This document shows, piece by piece, positions 10,337 through 20,800 of a stretch of 64,000 nucleotides of DNA (position 1 is the stretch's first letter; every line of letters begins with the position of its first letter). Location of the stretch: NCBI RefSeq assembly GCF_025370935.1, contig NC_133473.1:20922022-20986021 (forward strand), read 5' to 3'. Under the pieces are notes generated by a model that ran no database searches, was not told the origin of the DNA, and was given only the letters and a program-made list of their open reading frames with translations. This DNA is from Choristoneura fumiferana (lineage: Eukaryota > Arthropoda > Insecta > Lepidoptera > Tortricidae). A program made the position numbers and the translations under genes.

Positions 10337-10532
10337 TATGATTGGTTTTTTGGAGTCTATTTCTATTTTTTATTTCAACTCCAAATTTGTTACTTTTACG
10401 GGTATCCCGGGTAGCAGTGGTGTAGGGGTTATAGCACGCAGCACGAATTGCTGAGGACCTGGGTTCGATTCCCAGTGCTGGTCTCTTTTTCTGGGTTTTC
10501 TGTGCATCCATGTCTCAGTTTGTATTTTCAAT
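10337..10532 (+). mobile_element. tRNA-derived SINE family B, with target-site duplication
   Basis: It is flanked by GTGCACGGAT (10327-10336) and GTGTACGGAT (10533-10542), a 10-bp duplication with one change. Inside, GTGGTGTAGGGGTTATAGC is a fair RNA polymerase III A box and GGGTTCGATTCCCAG a perfect B box, followed by CTGGTTTTCTGTGCATCC-like tail sequence. Relative to the 148-bp copy at 58734-58881 it carries about 50-65 extra bases between head and tRNA-like part. It is a SINE and not a tRNA gene: the arms do not fold into a proper cloverleaf and the family is repeated. Confidence 0.85.
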
Positions 10533-10542
10533 GTGTACGGAT

Positions 10543-11210
10543 CCCTAAAAAGACTTTTCGAGTTAGAGATAATATCCTAACTACAATCCCCAGACAAAAG
10601 AACAAATTAACAACGCCATCTATCGGATTACGTGACAGATATAATCCATTGACACGTATTAACCCAATTGATCGAGCATTAGAAAAACTCCGAAGGGACA
10701 GGCTTAAAAAGTTTTTCCATCTAAAACTTGAACTATAAATCGTCACGGACCAGTGAACGGGGACCATCGAACTACGAAATGCCTTTATTGACAATTTATG
10801 GCGGATTTGCATTACGACTGAGTAAATTATTGGGTTAAAGTTTCGGTCGAGTTGACGGTCGGATGGGCCTCCTATTGATTTTCGATGAGTAAATTAATGT
10901 GACATGCCTGTTATATCGTTATCGGAGTGGCCACAGAGCTAATAAGAATAATAGAAATGACACGCGAACTAAAAACGAGAAGCGGCTCATCTCTGATCTA
11001 TGCTATATGCGTGCACTCAAAATCGGTATGACTAATGAAATACCGGCCTGACAATATCGAAACTCAAATGTCAGCGCGGTAAATTCCGGTCAATATTATT
11101 ATTACTAATGCAATTCAATTCAGAAGAAAACTAAATGCTTAAGAACTAAGTTGTTGCAGAGTAACGTCGGAATCAATTTAGTGGCAAGTTATCGTTCCCT
11201 GTGACATTTT
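10543..11210. other. No gene recognised
   Basis: Overlapping frames of about 95 codons on both strands (10448-10738 plus, 10528-10812 minus) begin in the SINE tail and have no recognised motif. AACGCCATCTATCGG at 10612 is a short motif common in lepidopteran DNA (also 25624). Confidence 0.4.
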
Positions 11211-11272
11211 AAGGGGAAGTCATTGCTCAACAGTGGACGTCCTCCAACTGATGATGATAATGATGATGAATT
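11211..11272 (+). mobile_element. RTE-type LINE, extreme 3' end
   Basis: GGAAGTCATTGCTCAACAGT and GGACGTCCTCCAACTGATGA followed by (TGATGA)n match the 3' terminus of the RTE copies at 60540-60602 and 61404-61445. Confidence 0.6.
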
Positions 11273-13470
11273 GGACTTTACAAACACAACACCCTCCCTT
11301 CGGGAAACTTCCTTTCTATGTTGATTAATCTACCTTTTTAAGCAATCTTTAGCAAAACAACCCGCATCAAATAAAGGGTCAACCATAAAAATATATTTTT
11401 CTCCGGTCAAACGGTACGGTATGATAACAAATAGTCGGCACGAGCGTGTCGAGCTCTTCTACTATAATAAAAAGTGTGAGGCATGAATAAAATACGAAAA
11501 GGCCCTAAAGATACCCCATGAAACGAAGGTGCACGTAATTATTCATTTTTTTCTCGCCTCTCGTAGGCTACCTTCGCAAAATATGATCGTTCATAACTCG
11601 AGAAAGAATTCCAGCGTAATTTAATACTCCCCGAAAATAATATGTAAAAATAGGAGGGAAAGGCCACTTTCGGACCATTCCGGCCCATTCAGAACATTAC
11701 GGCCCATCTCTCCCGCCTTTATCTACCCTGCAAAATAAATCAGGATATTATTCCCGCGAAATATTATTTCCATATCTAATCAGTAAGAAATATGGATATG
11801 GCGGAAATTATAATTTACGTGTTATTATCTGATGTGTGCGGGAAAATGCGATCGTTTAAGACTTGATTGTTATCTTTAAGGCTTTGGAGATACCTTAGTG
11901 TAAGTACGCACGCTTAAGTGTGCGTGTATGCTTGCGTGTTTGTGTGTGAGTAGTAGGTATGGATAGTAAACACAACGAAGAAACTCGTTTGTTTTTTTCC
12001 CTTGTCAACAATTTATGAAAGTTTATGTAACTTATACGAAATTTAAGATATGATATGAATTAACGCATGAACAACAATAGAGTGACTTTTTAAATAACTT
12101 CCACTAAAATATTATTCGGAAGAAAGAAAGAAAGTATTGTTATAAAACAACCACTAACTACTACTATTTGACTAGTTATCAAAACGAATTAGAAGGAAAG
12201 AAAGAAATATGATTAATTGGACTTAAAATATTGTACTACAATAATAAAGTTTTCACAAACCACTAATGGTATTATCTCAGATGCTAAATATTTCAAAAAT
12301 TTGATCCCACAAAGAAATATACACTGCGTCACAAGATTTATCCAAAATATTTTAGTAGATGCTCAGTACTTTTTTTAGTATGAAAATCGAAGTAAAAGTT
12401 AAAATATCTGTATTCAATTTGGCTTGAACGGAAATAATTTATTGACACGACAATAATATACTGAACATTATTATTAACAAATGTTTAATATCAAATTTAT
12501 ATAAATCGATTTCTAAAGTGTATGCCGGCAAAGTCATGACTATGATTACCTATATTGAATCAAAAATTATACTGAAAAACCTTCAAAAAACATTTTACAC
12601 AGCAAGAGTTAATTGTCACACAGTGTCACCAAGTCTCAACTCACTCTGTCTCTGGATTAATCAGGCAAAACTGAAATAGTTGGTAGCCGTACCAACTTAG
12701 TCACACTTGAATTATGTTAGGGTTTGATTAAAGCCTTAATTTTATCCAATTTGTCCTGTAATTACAGGGGAGGAAGCGTTATAATTTTCACCCGGAATTT
12801 TCCTTTAAGATATTTGCTGAGAGGTTTAGTGTCTGATTTAGCTGGTGAATGAATTATAGAGGTTTTGGGGAACTCTGATTACAGTTCTGCGTTTTCGAAA
12901 GTGTTTGTAGATATTTAAGTTAGAACTTAATTTCAACTCAAATTGGTCCAGGTGTTTCGGAGCAAATCGGTTGTAACGGACACAAAGCACAGAAAATTTA
13001 AACATCTTGTGAGGCTTATGTTTTTTTCTTTTTGAGGTAAGGAACCCTAGCGAATATTCAAGTAGTGGCAACATTAGAAGCCTTAATGTAACGACAGCAA
13101 ATAAAGTAACCAAATGCATTTAGTTGCCGTAACTCGATGGCAATATCGATTTTGTGTCAAATAGACGTCGAATTAAGTCGATCGCGTTACATTTGCGGTT
13201 GCGGTCGCGGTCGCCGCAGACTATTGTGGACCTTAAAAACATCTAATTGTATGTGGTAATTAGAAATGTCTAATGAGCGTAGCGGTAGTTAATCTAACAT
13301 ACGTATATGGCATTTGATACATGCTACTGAAGCTCTTGTAACAAGTTTTATTTGATCAGATTGCGAAGTCATCAACATAACTTATGTCTGCTAGTTTAAG
13401 AGGCAATGGGTTGTGTAGTATGCGTGTACTCCCATATACGTAAGTATACGTTATACATACATACCTATAC
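11273..13470. other. Long featureless AT-rich stretch
   Basis: No gene found. Small items: a GT-rich run at 11905-11950, short GAAA runs at 12120-12136 and 12194-12207, and a LINE tail remnant at 12390-12425 (AGTTAAAATATCTGTATTCA), matching the 3' end at 2436-2570. A 93-codon minus frame at 12838-13119 has no known motif. Confidence 0.45.
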
Positions 13471-13474
13471 ATAG

Positions 13475-13587
13475 TGTAAGACTGCTTTGCTTATAATCTA
13501 AATGCAGTGAATAAAGTTAGTTCGTGAACCGCATTCGACACTTTAATTACTACGAACCCCGTCCCTACATGGCGATCCTTGCCAGCA
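13475..13587 (+). mobile_element. LTR 3' portion followed by a primer-binding-site-like sequence
   Basis: AAGACTGCTTTGCTTATAAT, GAATAAAGTTAGTTCGTGAA and CGAACCCCGTCCCTACA form the end of a long terminal repeat, with AATAAA and a terminal CA. They are followed directly by TGGCGATCCTTGCCAG at 13570-13585, the position and TGG start expected of a tRNA primer-binding site. The same ~95-bp LTR end recurs at 13902-14005. The upstream part of the LTR is not recognised, so element boundaries are uncertain. Confidence 0.55.
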
Positions 13588-13588
13588 G

Positions 13589-13704
13589 ACTACGAAACTC
13601 GAAACTCGAAGTTCGTGTCGTGCGGTCCCTCCGACACTTATACTATTTAATACGAGAGCGAGAGGGACGGTACGATACGAACTTCGAGTTTAGAGTTTCG
13701 TAGT
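13589..13704. mobile_element. Foldback element, family F, copy 1
   Basis: Starts ACTACGAAACTCGAAACTCG and ends with its complement (GAGTTTAGAGTTTCGTAGT). The centre is CACTTATACTATTTAATACG flanked by GGTCCCTCCG / GAGGGACGG. Arms are about 50 bp. Two more copies are at 18560-18675 and 56437-56554. It sits just after the primer-binding-like sequence. Confidence 0.8.
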
Positions 13705-13901
13705 AGCCCTGCAGAGCCTACTTAGCGGATTTCGGTACGGAATATTCCGAGCGTTAGCGCGTGCAGTGTCATCATGTGCGTTACTGACGAAAGTGCTCGT
13801 AAATTTAAAGAATTAGCGGACTGACTGTATAACAAAACTATAATATCACTATAGGTGCTGTCAGTGGTTATAATTTTAATTATTACGACGGTGAATACGA
13901 C
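13705..13901. other. Interval between the two LTR ends
   Basis: About 200 bp with no gag or pol coding. It may be the upstream part of the second LTR. GACGGTGAATACGACGGTGA is a short direct repeat just before the second copy. Confidence 0.35.
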
Positions 13902-14005
13902 GGTGAAAGACTGCTTTGCTTATAATCTAAACGCAGTGCTCAATAAAGTTAGTTCGTGAACCGCATTCGACTCTATCATTAGGTACTACGAACCCCGTCC
14001 CTACA
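13902..14005 (+). mobile_element. LTR 3' portion, second copy
   Basis: Repeats the sequence of 13475-13569 with few changes, with GTGCTCAATAAAGTTAGTTC and the terminal CGTCCCTACA. It is followed by unrelated GTAGGACGAAC. This arrangement suggests an internally deleted LTR element or two separate LTR remnants. Confidence 0.55.
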
Positions 14006-14741
14006 GTAGGACGAACTTATATGTACAGTCCAAGAAACTGCATTGCGTACCAGGATACTACTAGGGCTTTGTGCTACTGATGTCATATTGGCAAAGAGAC
14101 CATAGCGAAATTGAATATGAAAAAGTCTCACCCTGGTACGCGATTCAATGTCCTCTTCTGTACAGTCACCAGGAACAATATCTGACACAATAAAGCGTGC
14201 ATAAATAATCTGATACGACTCTATTTCTGGGGCTGGTAGGACATGTCAGGTATTTTTGCACGCTCTGCTGTGATGTGACGGTGCGGTGATTGTGTCGGTT
14301 CGATTGGAGCGCACCAGTCTAGATGGATCGACGACTTGGTAAAAACATAATGCCATGGTTTTGTGTAAAAAAGAAAGAGCTATACGTCAAAAAGAGATGC
14401 TTATATTGTCATGCTTGCCTCTAAAGAACGTAAAACCTTTAGCGTACATATTTAAATACTGGCCATCAAGGAAATTACCCAATATTTACCTTCTACCGCT
14501 ATAATTATGAAAAAAATGTTTATGACCAGCACGATTAGCTGATTACTATAATCGTGGGTAAGGGTATAATGGGTTATTATATTTTCCCTTGGTAATTGGA
14601 TTCTTGTGCAGAAAAAATAGAGACTTGTGTACAGATGGCATGCTATAGCATTTTAGTTTGAATTAAATTTGGTTAAAGCTGGGTATCTGCTTGCAAATTT
14701 GAATGCTTTTTCGTTTACTAATGACTAGAGACGTTTTAATT
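14006..14741. other. No gene recognised
   Basis: A 69-codon minus frame at 13979-14188 overlaps the LTR end and has no known motif. The remainder is AT-rich. Confidence 0.4.
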
Positions 14742-14870
14742 ACACACACCATTCAATTGTTTCGCAGGTTTCAATTGCTTTGCAATAAAGCTCGTGGTAA
14801 ATTTCAAATATAATTTCGCATATCGAATTAAAACAAATTCAGAGGAGCGAGCCTGGATATAAACGAACCT
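14742..14870 (-). mobile_element. SINE family A, internally deleted fragment
   Basis: ACACACACCATTCAATTGTT, AAGCTCGTGGTAAATTTCAA and TTCAGAGGAGCGAGCCTGG follow the order of the full-length copy at 31195-31497, with about 30 bases of the middle missing. Confidence 0.65.
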
Positions 14871-15183
14871 AGCATTATATAACTACTCGCTAGCAAAGGG
14901 ACAGTGTACCAAGCGAGGAAAGGGAAACCAAAATACTTGCGACCATCGCTGCGACGAGCTTTTTCTCTGTTCATTGCGTGCTTTACCAGGTTACCAGTTT
15001 GTGGCGAGTATCTCAGCTGCGAAATGAACAGGGAACTCACTTATTGCGCCGCCGCGCGCCGATCGTATACAGTTGTAGCTGGGTCGTTACCTAAGGGTGT
15101 ATCCACAATTGTATTCTTTTAGCGCATCGTATTCTTTGTCGCGTATACTTCTACGAGTGTCATGTTTGGGCACTTAAATCGGA

Positions 15184-15722
15184 TCATCATCATCATCATC
15201 CCACACTATACGTCCCACTGCTGAACACAGGCCTCCTCTTAGAGTAAGAGGGCTTGGGTTACAGTTGTCATGCAGGCCCAGTGCTAAACCAAGGGTGTGT
15301 TTGATGCTCCCAATCTGCACTGGGTTTGTGAGGGAACTATGACCCAAGCCTTTTTATTCTGAGAGGACGCCTGTGCCCTGCACAATGCAGAGTCCTCTCT
15401 CTCAGAACGAGTCGAGAGAGCTAGGATTGTAGTTCCTACGGGCTCAGTGCTGATGGGAAATTCACACACCAATGTGTTCAGGTTTGTGCAGGTTTCTTTG
15501 CGATATTTTACTTCGGCGTACTCGTGGTTTTCGAATGTCATTTTGCACACGGATTTCAAATAACTCAGAGGTGACTGGATTTGAACCACAATCCTCCGCC
15601 TTTGTACAAGTATCTCAAAGTTTGTCAATTGTATTTTGTACAATAAAGAGTTTACATACATACATACATACATACAATCCTCTACGTATGAGGCCATAGG
15701 TACTAACCACTAGGCCACGGTT
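15184..15722. mobile_element. SINE family A mosaic (minus/plus/minus) with a LINE tail nested inside
   Basis: 15184-15290 is a minus-strand SINE 3' end starting with (ATC)n and CGTCCCACTGCTGAACACAG. 15291-15390 is the same region in plus orientation (CCCAATCTGCACTGGG, TTCTGAGAGGACGCCTGTGC). 15391-15722 is again minus strand and reaches the tRNA-like end (CTAACCACTAGGCCACGG). The mosaic can only be explained by several insertions or a template switch. Open frames across it are by-products. Confidence 0.7.
15597..15673 (+). mobile_element. LINE 3' end with (TACA)n tail, copy 2, with target-site duplication
   Basis: A 77-bp insertion flanked by ACAATCCTC at 15588-15596 and 15674-15682. It reads CGCCTTTGTACAAGTATCTC, CAATTGTATTTTGTACAATA, AAGAGTTTACATAC and a (ATAC)n tail. 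It interrupts the tRNA-like part of the SINE, so it is younger. It is the same family as 8193-8276. Confidence 0.85.
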
Positions 15723-15850
15723 AGAGCTACGATGGACTATAAAAAATACAAATGCAGACCCTAAATTGCAATTAAATGAACTAGTTAGTTTGTGCAGGAT
15801 GGTTGTAAGCGGTAAAGCAATGGTACTATTATGCCTGCCTGTGATAATTG

Positions 15851-16062
15851 GGGGTACCAATGTGCCAAAGGAAACTTTCCAAAAAAGCGGATTTTTTTCA
15901 TATAGGAAAATTTCGGAAACTTCTCACAATTTTGTATGGGGATTGAAACTTTCCGTTTCTTAAATTTAAATTTCCTATATTCTTGTGAAAGTTTCCAGAA
16001 ATTTCCGAGAACTTTTGCAACTTTTTGGAAAGTTTCCGCAACTTGCACATTTTATTGGGGTA
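15851..16062. mobile_element. Inverted-repeat element rich in GGAAACTTTCC
   Basis: Outer ends GTACCAATGTGCC...GGAAACTTTCCAAAA and TTTTTGGAAAGTTTCCGC...GCACATTTTATTGGGGTA are imperfect inverted repeats of about 30-35 bp. The interior repeats GAAA-TTTCC motifs several times. It looks like a MITE. Only one copy is in the window, so the exact ends are uncertain. Confidence 0.5.
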
Positions 16063-16982
16063 AGCGGTGATAAAATGGTTAGTTATACCTTCACCGTCAG
16101 ATCATTTTCCGTTGCGGAGTTGCAACTGCGAATAAGAAAAAAAAAACATCAATTTCACTGAAAAAAAAAAATTAACGGCAAATAGGCAAATGGGTCGCTT
16201 CTCGCTTGACGTCAAGTTAGCATTACAAATTAATTGTTTGTAATTTTTTTTTTATATTTTTTCTTTACTTTGTATTGCTTGTTCGTATGAATAGTTGAGT
16301 TTTTTTTTAATGTAACAGGAGAAATGAGCGTGCAGATCGCCTGCATAGCCTGATAAGAAGACACGCTGACGCTTTGACAGACTGATAAGCCTATCAGTGC
16401 TTTTGAAAGATCCCTAGGTTGTATTTGCTCTGGAAATGCTGTCCCTACAGTACTTTCACTGTAGCATGGTGCGGGTGACCGCTCTGCTGTCAATATCACA
16501 AGAGAGAGTCAAACTGTCGAAACTTGAGGCGGTAAAACTAATAATTTTAAACCTTACTCATAACCAATGGCATCATTAATCCGATTATTACGCTAATTTT
16601 GATGAGAATATCAGAGAAATTCTAGGTTGGAATATTATTCGCCACTTAAGTAAGACTAAACGCAGTTTGCAAGAAGATTCGTTACTTACCAATTAATAAG
16701 TACCGATATAACTCAAGATTTATTAAGTCCTATCACTAAACGAGTCTCTGGTGTTACGTTACATGCACGTTTCTTCACTTAATTTGTGCTTTGAACTTAA
16801 AATGTAATAGCTTAAATTTTATTTCGTATAACAAGAAAGGTCGGGTCAGGAGTACTCTAAACCGACGTGCATGCATGAAAAGATTGATGAATGTAGAGGA
16901 AGCGAGAGTTGTATGCCAGAATCGTAGCAAGTGGAAGGATGTAATCTCTGCCTTCAAAATCACCCCCACTTTACGTCTATGG
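16063..16982. other. No gene recognised
   Basis: Contains A- and T-runs and several 60-90 codon frames on both strands without known motifs. Confidence 0.4.
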
Positions 16983-17176
16983 GAGGTACCCTAAAAAAAA
17001 TTTTTTATGATTTATTTATTGTACCATTTTGTCGGCATACTTTACATATATATCCGTGCAAAATTACAGCTTTTTTGCATGGATTGTCCCTGAGAAAAGC
17101 TGCGGACGGACAGACAGATAAACATGGCGAAACTATAAGGGTTCCGTTTTTGCCATTTTGGCCCCGGAACCCTAAA
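16983..17176 (+). repeat. Dispersed repeat family H, second good copy
   Basis: GAGGTACCCTAAAAAAAATT, ATTTTGTCGGCATACTTTAC, TATATATCCGTGCAAAATTA, CGGACGGACAGACAGATAAA, CATGGCGAAACTATAAGGGT and a terminal GGGTTCCG...CGGAACCC stem, then CTAAAAA. Block order is the same as 5390-5586. Confidence 0.75.
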
Positions 17177-17321
17177 AATGACTTTCTTTCAAGTTTCTTG
17201 CAGCGCAATCTTTTCAGCAATGATGGTCTTTCCGAAAGCGCTAGTAGTCTTAAAAAGAGACACGTAAAATAGCCTTTTGCGGACTACATACAGAATAAAT
17301 GTTTTGAGTTTGGTTTTGATA
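17175..17321 (+). mobile_element. LINE 3' end (family of 33225-33385)
   Basis: GACTTTCTTTCAAGTTTCTT, AATGATGGTCTTTCCGAAAG and CAGAATAAATGTTTTGAGTT match the copy at 33225-33385. It has AATAAA and a loose GTTTTG/GTTTTGA tail. It abuts family H without a gap. Confidence 0.65.
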
Positions 17322-17924
17322 CACCCATGGTCATTTGCGACACAGAGTGTATTGCCAACCTCTGGGCTAAAGTGTCTATATGTAATTCTACCAGCTTCCC
17401 TCTCCACAGCTGCAAAGGTACCTACCTATTGCTGCTTGTCGGCAAGGCTTGATTCTACGATTTCCTTTGTTATAAGTTAGAAATTGTCACTAACAGGATA
17501 CCAAGGAAAATCTAACAGCATGTACCTACGTAGAATTCCATTTTCAAATCAGATATTGGAAACAAAACAAAAGACTCTCCCGAAACCGGCTTTCTGCAAT
17601 CGGATGCAGCGAGGGAGACGGATATATGGTGGAGTGGGGGTGGGAGCGGGATGGAAGATATGCGGACAGTCTCAGACGCGAATGGAATTGCAAATGTGCG
17701 AATGAGCGGGAATAGGGTTGTTGCAGTTGTGGGGGGGACATTGAAGCAGCGTGACGGAAAGAGTAAATAAAAATGTTGGTATGTTCTTTCAGTGTTACTT
17801 TGAGTTCTAATTTAATTTTTAATAGTTATAGTAGATTATGAGCAGCGCTAACTAAGAGACACACTTGACTGTAACTATTAACCCAAAAAAATCTAAAAAA
17901 AAAACATGCTGAGATCAGCCTAAA
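17322..17924. other. No gene recognised
   Basis: A G-rich strand patch at 17610-17740 (GGAGTGGGGGTGGGAGCGGG) carries overlapping 65-73 codon frames of low complexity on both strands. No known motif. Confidence 0.4.
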
Positions 17925-18065
17925 GCCAAAGGCTATAAATTTAGGCTATATCAGAACTTGCTAATCAGTATTTAACACATTTTTTAAGTTTTGCGATTTG
18001 AAGTAGAATTTTCTTGTAACATCCTGTCTTCTTGACAATAGATTTCAATTTTATAATCTGTTTGG
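17925..18065 (-). mobile_element. Degenerate LINE 3' region
   Basis: AAATTTAGGCTATATCAGAA, CAGTATTTAACACA and TTCTTGACAATAGATTTCAA match, in order, parts of the segment at 2470-2815. It is an older and shorter copy of that LINE 3' region. Confidence 0.5.
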
Positions 18066-18186
18066 ATTGGTAGTATTTTTTTTCGTACCTAAAAGTTTGA
18101 GTTAAATAATTAAACGAGCCAATTGCAACCGATACTGTAAACGTCAAACGGACTCCTCGGACCTCCAGTGACATTCCCTCTATGAA

Positions 18187-18326
<140 letters not shown>

Positions 18327-18559
18327 AATCAATGCGTTCAACATTAAAATTTATCCAAAGGCACGTATGTAGTGAGAAACTTCAGCGAAATACATTCGTG
18401 ATGGAACTTCACATGTTTTGAGTCTCAATTTCAGGGCACGTGTTCTACGCCTTATTTAGGGCAGAGCGCCGTCTCACGGTCGACGTCTCCTGTCTCATTT
18501 ATACACGAGGTTGTTAAATATTCGGCGTGTTTGGAAGTTTTATCAGAGATGTGCTGGGC

Positions 18560-18675
18560 TACCACGAAATTCTAAAGTCGAAGTTCGTATTGCACCGTCC
18601 CTCTCACTCTCGTGTTAAATAGTATAAGCGTCAGCGGAACGGCGAGATCGAATTTCGAATTTTGCACTTCGTAGT
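18560..18675. mobile_element. Foldback element, family F, copy 2
   Basis: TACCACGAAATTCTAAAGTC at one end and TTGCACTTCGTAGTA at the other. The centre CTCGTGTTAAATAGTATAAG is in the opposite orientation to copies 1 and 3. The arms are more diverged than in copy 1. Confidence 0.7.
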
Positions 18676-18874
18676 AAAGGTCTTGGTCGGAAGTTTTGGA
18701 GCCTGAGACATGTTTATAGGGCGGTTCTTAGCTTTAAGTAGCTCTAAAAGACGCTGGAAGGATCACTTAGTTGGCCGTCAGTTTTTCGCTGTCAAGATCT
18801 TTTATCCTCAGGAATGTATGGTATCAACTCAACTAGTATAAGTTACTTAGTTCAAGTTAAAAATGAATGTTTTG

Positions 18875-19143
18875 AATGAACTAAAAGAATTTCCTTGCTC
18901 ACCTGCGACCTTTCGATAGCTAAGATTATGCAAAATATGCGTGTTCATGTAGTTCCTCCAACTCCACACTGTAAGAGCACACACAAATCACACAAACCCA
19001 TCTATCACCACCACACTACACTGACGCGTTTTTGTGTGTGTTCTTACAGTGTGGAGGTGGAGGAACTGCATGAACACGCATATTTTGCATAAGCTTAGCT
19101 ATTGTAAGGTCGCGGGTGAGCAAGGAAATTCTTTTAGTTCATT
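18875..19143. repeat. Long hairpin (269 bp) from dispersed repeat family K
   Basis: Left arm 18875-18984 and right arm 19033-19143 are reverse complements over about 110 bp (outer block AATGAACTAAAAGAATTTCC, inner block CCACACTGTAAGA). The loop of about 48 bases has CACAAATCACACAAACCC. A related non-palindromic copy is at 57901-58110 (TTTGTGTGTGTTCTTACAGT), so this copy seems to be two halves in opposite orientation. Confidence 0.85.
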
Positions 19144-19190
19144 GATATGTACCTCCGCAAAGTAACGCCTGATTCAATAAATTATGTTTT
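19144..19190 (-). repeat. Outer block of repeat family K
   Basis: TACCTCCGCAAAGTAACGCC and TGATTCAATAAATTAT are the reverse complement of 37673-37716, and nearly of 57259-57294. The block abuts the hairpin arm. Confidence 0.6.
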
Positions 19191-19214
19191 GAATGTTTGT
19201 CATTATCATCACTG

Positions 19215-19345
19215 ACCGCAGATTCTCCAGAATGTAAGGGCTTTGGCCGTATTTATCACGCGGGCTCAGTCCCATATAATTATACGGTATGGTCCCAGTA
19301 TATACGTCCCACTGCTGGACACAGGTCTCCTTGGAGTGAGACTGT
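19215..19345 (-). mobile_element. SINE family A, 3' fragments
   Basis: CAGAATGTAAGGGCTTTGGC, CACGCGGGCTCAGT and ATACGTCCCACTGCTGGACA match the 3' half of the full SINE, in two pieces separated by an irrelevant stretch. Confidence 0.6.
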
Positions 19346-19540
19346 TGACTGGACTTGCATTGCCATCCAACTTACATATGCACTACCATATTTGAGTTTA
19401 ATCTCGCCACTGGATGTGGGAAAAAACGAACTTGCCAAATTTGATCCAAAAACAAAGTAAAAATAACTTTGAAAATTAAAAAAAAAACCGATATTGATTT
19501 TAATGAAACATAGCGAAGAACAGCGAGGAACCTCACTTTC

Positions 19541-19650
19541 AATTTAAAAAACCGCATCGAAACCGTTCCGTCCGTTTAAAAGCTACGATGCCAAAGACAG
19601 ACAGACATTGCTTCAAACTTATACCACCCCTTATTGCGTCGGGGGTTAAA
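19541..19650 (-). repeat. Dispersed repeat family G, truncated
   Basis: AAAAAACCGCATCGAAACCG, AAAGACAGACAGACATTGC and TTATTGCGTCGGGGGTTAAA, the terminal part of family G. Confidence 0.65.
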
Positions 19651-19962
19651 AACCGTGGCAGTTAAAACATAATAATAACGAAGCAACTTAATGATAACAA
19701 AAGCAGAAACTATACTTTTGAATGTTCCGGTATCGCAAGTTCCCAGTTTGATTATGTTCGCACCAAAAACAAACTCGGCTTCTGTAAGTTTTAACTCAGT
19801 TGATAAACTTGGCATGGACTGAAACTATCGACGGGAAAGTAAAAAAAAAAAACTATTTTTTCTAATTAATTCTCTTTGATGATACTTTGCTCAACTTTTG
19901 TTATCTAGGTAAGTACGAGTGCTTTATAACTTGTTGAATTTATTGTAGAGGAAACAACTATT

Positions 19963-20475
19963 TAACCGACTTCAAAAAAGGAGGAGGTTATCAATATGTG
20001 GCTAATTTTCATTGCAACTGACTTAATAAATTGTTTTCACGTAACTAGGTTAGCTGGAAGAGATCCCTTTTTAGGGATAAGCTCGCATTTGTATGTATCT
20101 GTATTTTTATTTTTTATTTTTATGTGCAATAGTTTACGTTTACATACATAGGTACATACTTAAACTTTCCTCTATTTTTAACCGACATCAAAAAGGAGGA
20201 GGTTCTCAAGTCGAGTGTATGTTTTTTTTATGTTTGTTACGCGATAACTCCGCCAATTGTGGGCCAAATTTCAAAATTATTTTTTGTTTCTACAGGACAT
20301 ACTTCCGAGGTGGTCCCTTTGACATCAAATCAGGATCTGATGATGGGATCTCAGAGGTCCTTCTCCGGGACTCAAACTATCTGTATACCAAATTTCGTCT
20401 TAATCGGTTCAGCGGTTTAGACGTGATGAAGTAACAAACAGACTTACAAACTTTCGCATTTATAATATTAGTGGG
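19963..20475 (+). repeat. ACCGACTTCAAAAAAGGAGG repeats, LINE tail and TTATAATATTAGTGGGA end
   Basis: 19963-20000 and 20168-20215 are two starts of the same repeat (ACCGACWTCAAAAA-GGAGGAGGTT). Between them, 20052-20140 resembles the LINE tail at 58898-59010 (CTGGAAGAGATC..., GTGCAATAG). 20268-20475 continues with TACTTCCGAGGTGGTCCC, GATCTGATGATGGGATC and CTTTCGCATTTATAATATTA, a repeat 3' end also at 25073-25272 and, reversed, at 38205-38432. A 113-codon frame across it is not a gene. Confidence 0.6.
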
Positions 20476-20519
20476 ATTAGTGGGGTTTAATTTCTTGCTC
20501 TCCAAATTCGCACCCATAC

Positions 20520-20800
20520 TTTTTCCGAATTTATATGCGAAATTACATTTCAAAATTACCATGAGGTTTACGGTGAAGGAAAGTCCAGTGCGGATCGGGA
20601 ACTTCACACACTGTTATATTGCTTCACAGGTTTGTGCAGTGCAGGTTTCCTCGCGATGTTTTCGCTCACCGTCAAACTCGTGGTGAATCCTAAATGTGAT
20701 TTCGCACGTGAATTTCAAATGAAAGAAGTGCGCACCTTGATTTGAACCCACGATTCTCGGCTAAGAGGCCATAGGTCAAACCACTGAGCCACTACGACTG
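20520..20800. mobile_element. SINE family A in head-to-head arrangement
   Basis: 20520-20583 is plus-sense SINE body (TTTACGGTGAAGGAAA). 20584-20800 is minus-sense SINE from the 3'-side body (CAGTGCGGATCGGGAACTTC) to the tRNA-like end (CATAGGTCAAACCACTGAGC). The junction is sharp and no tail is present. Confidence 0.7.

Noticed and set aside
10413..10487. Possible tRNA gene with perfect B box
   Set aside because: Part of a repeated SINE with target duplications; no proper cloverleaf could be drawn. The same applies to 45060-45160, 45470-45560, 45886-45945 and 58770-58860.
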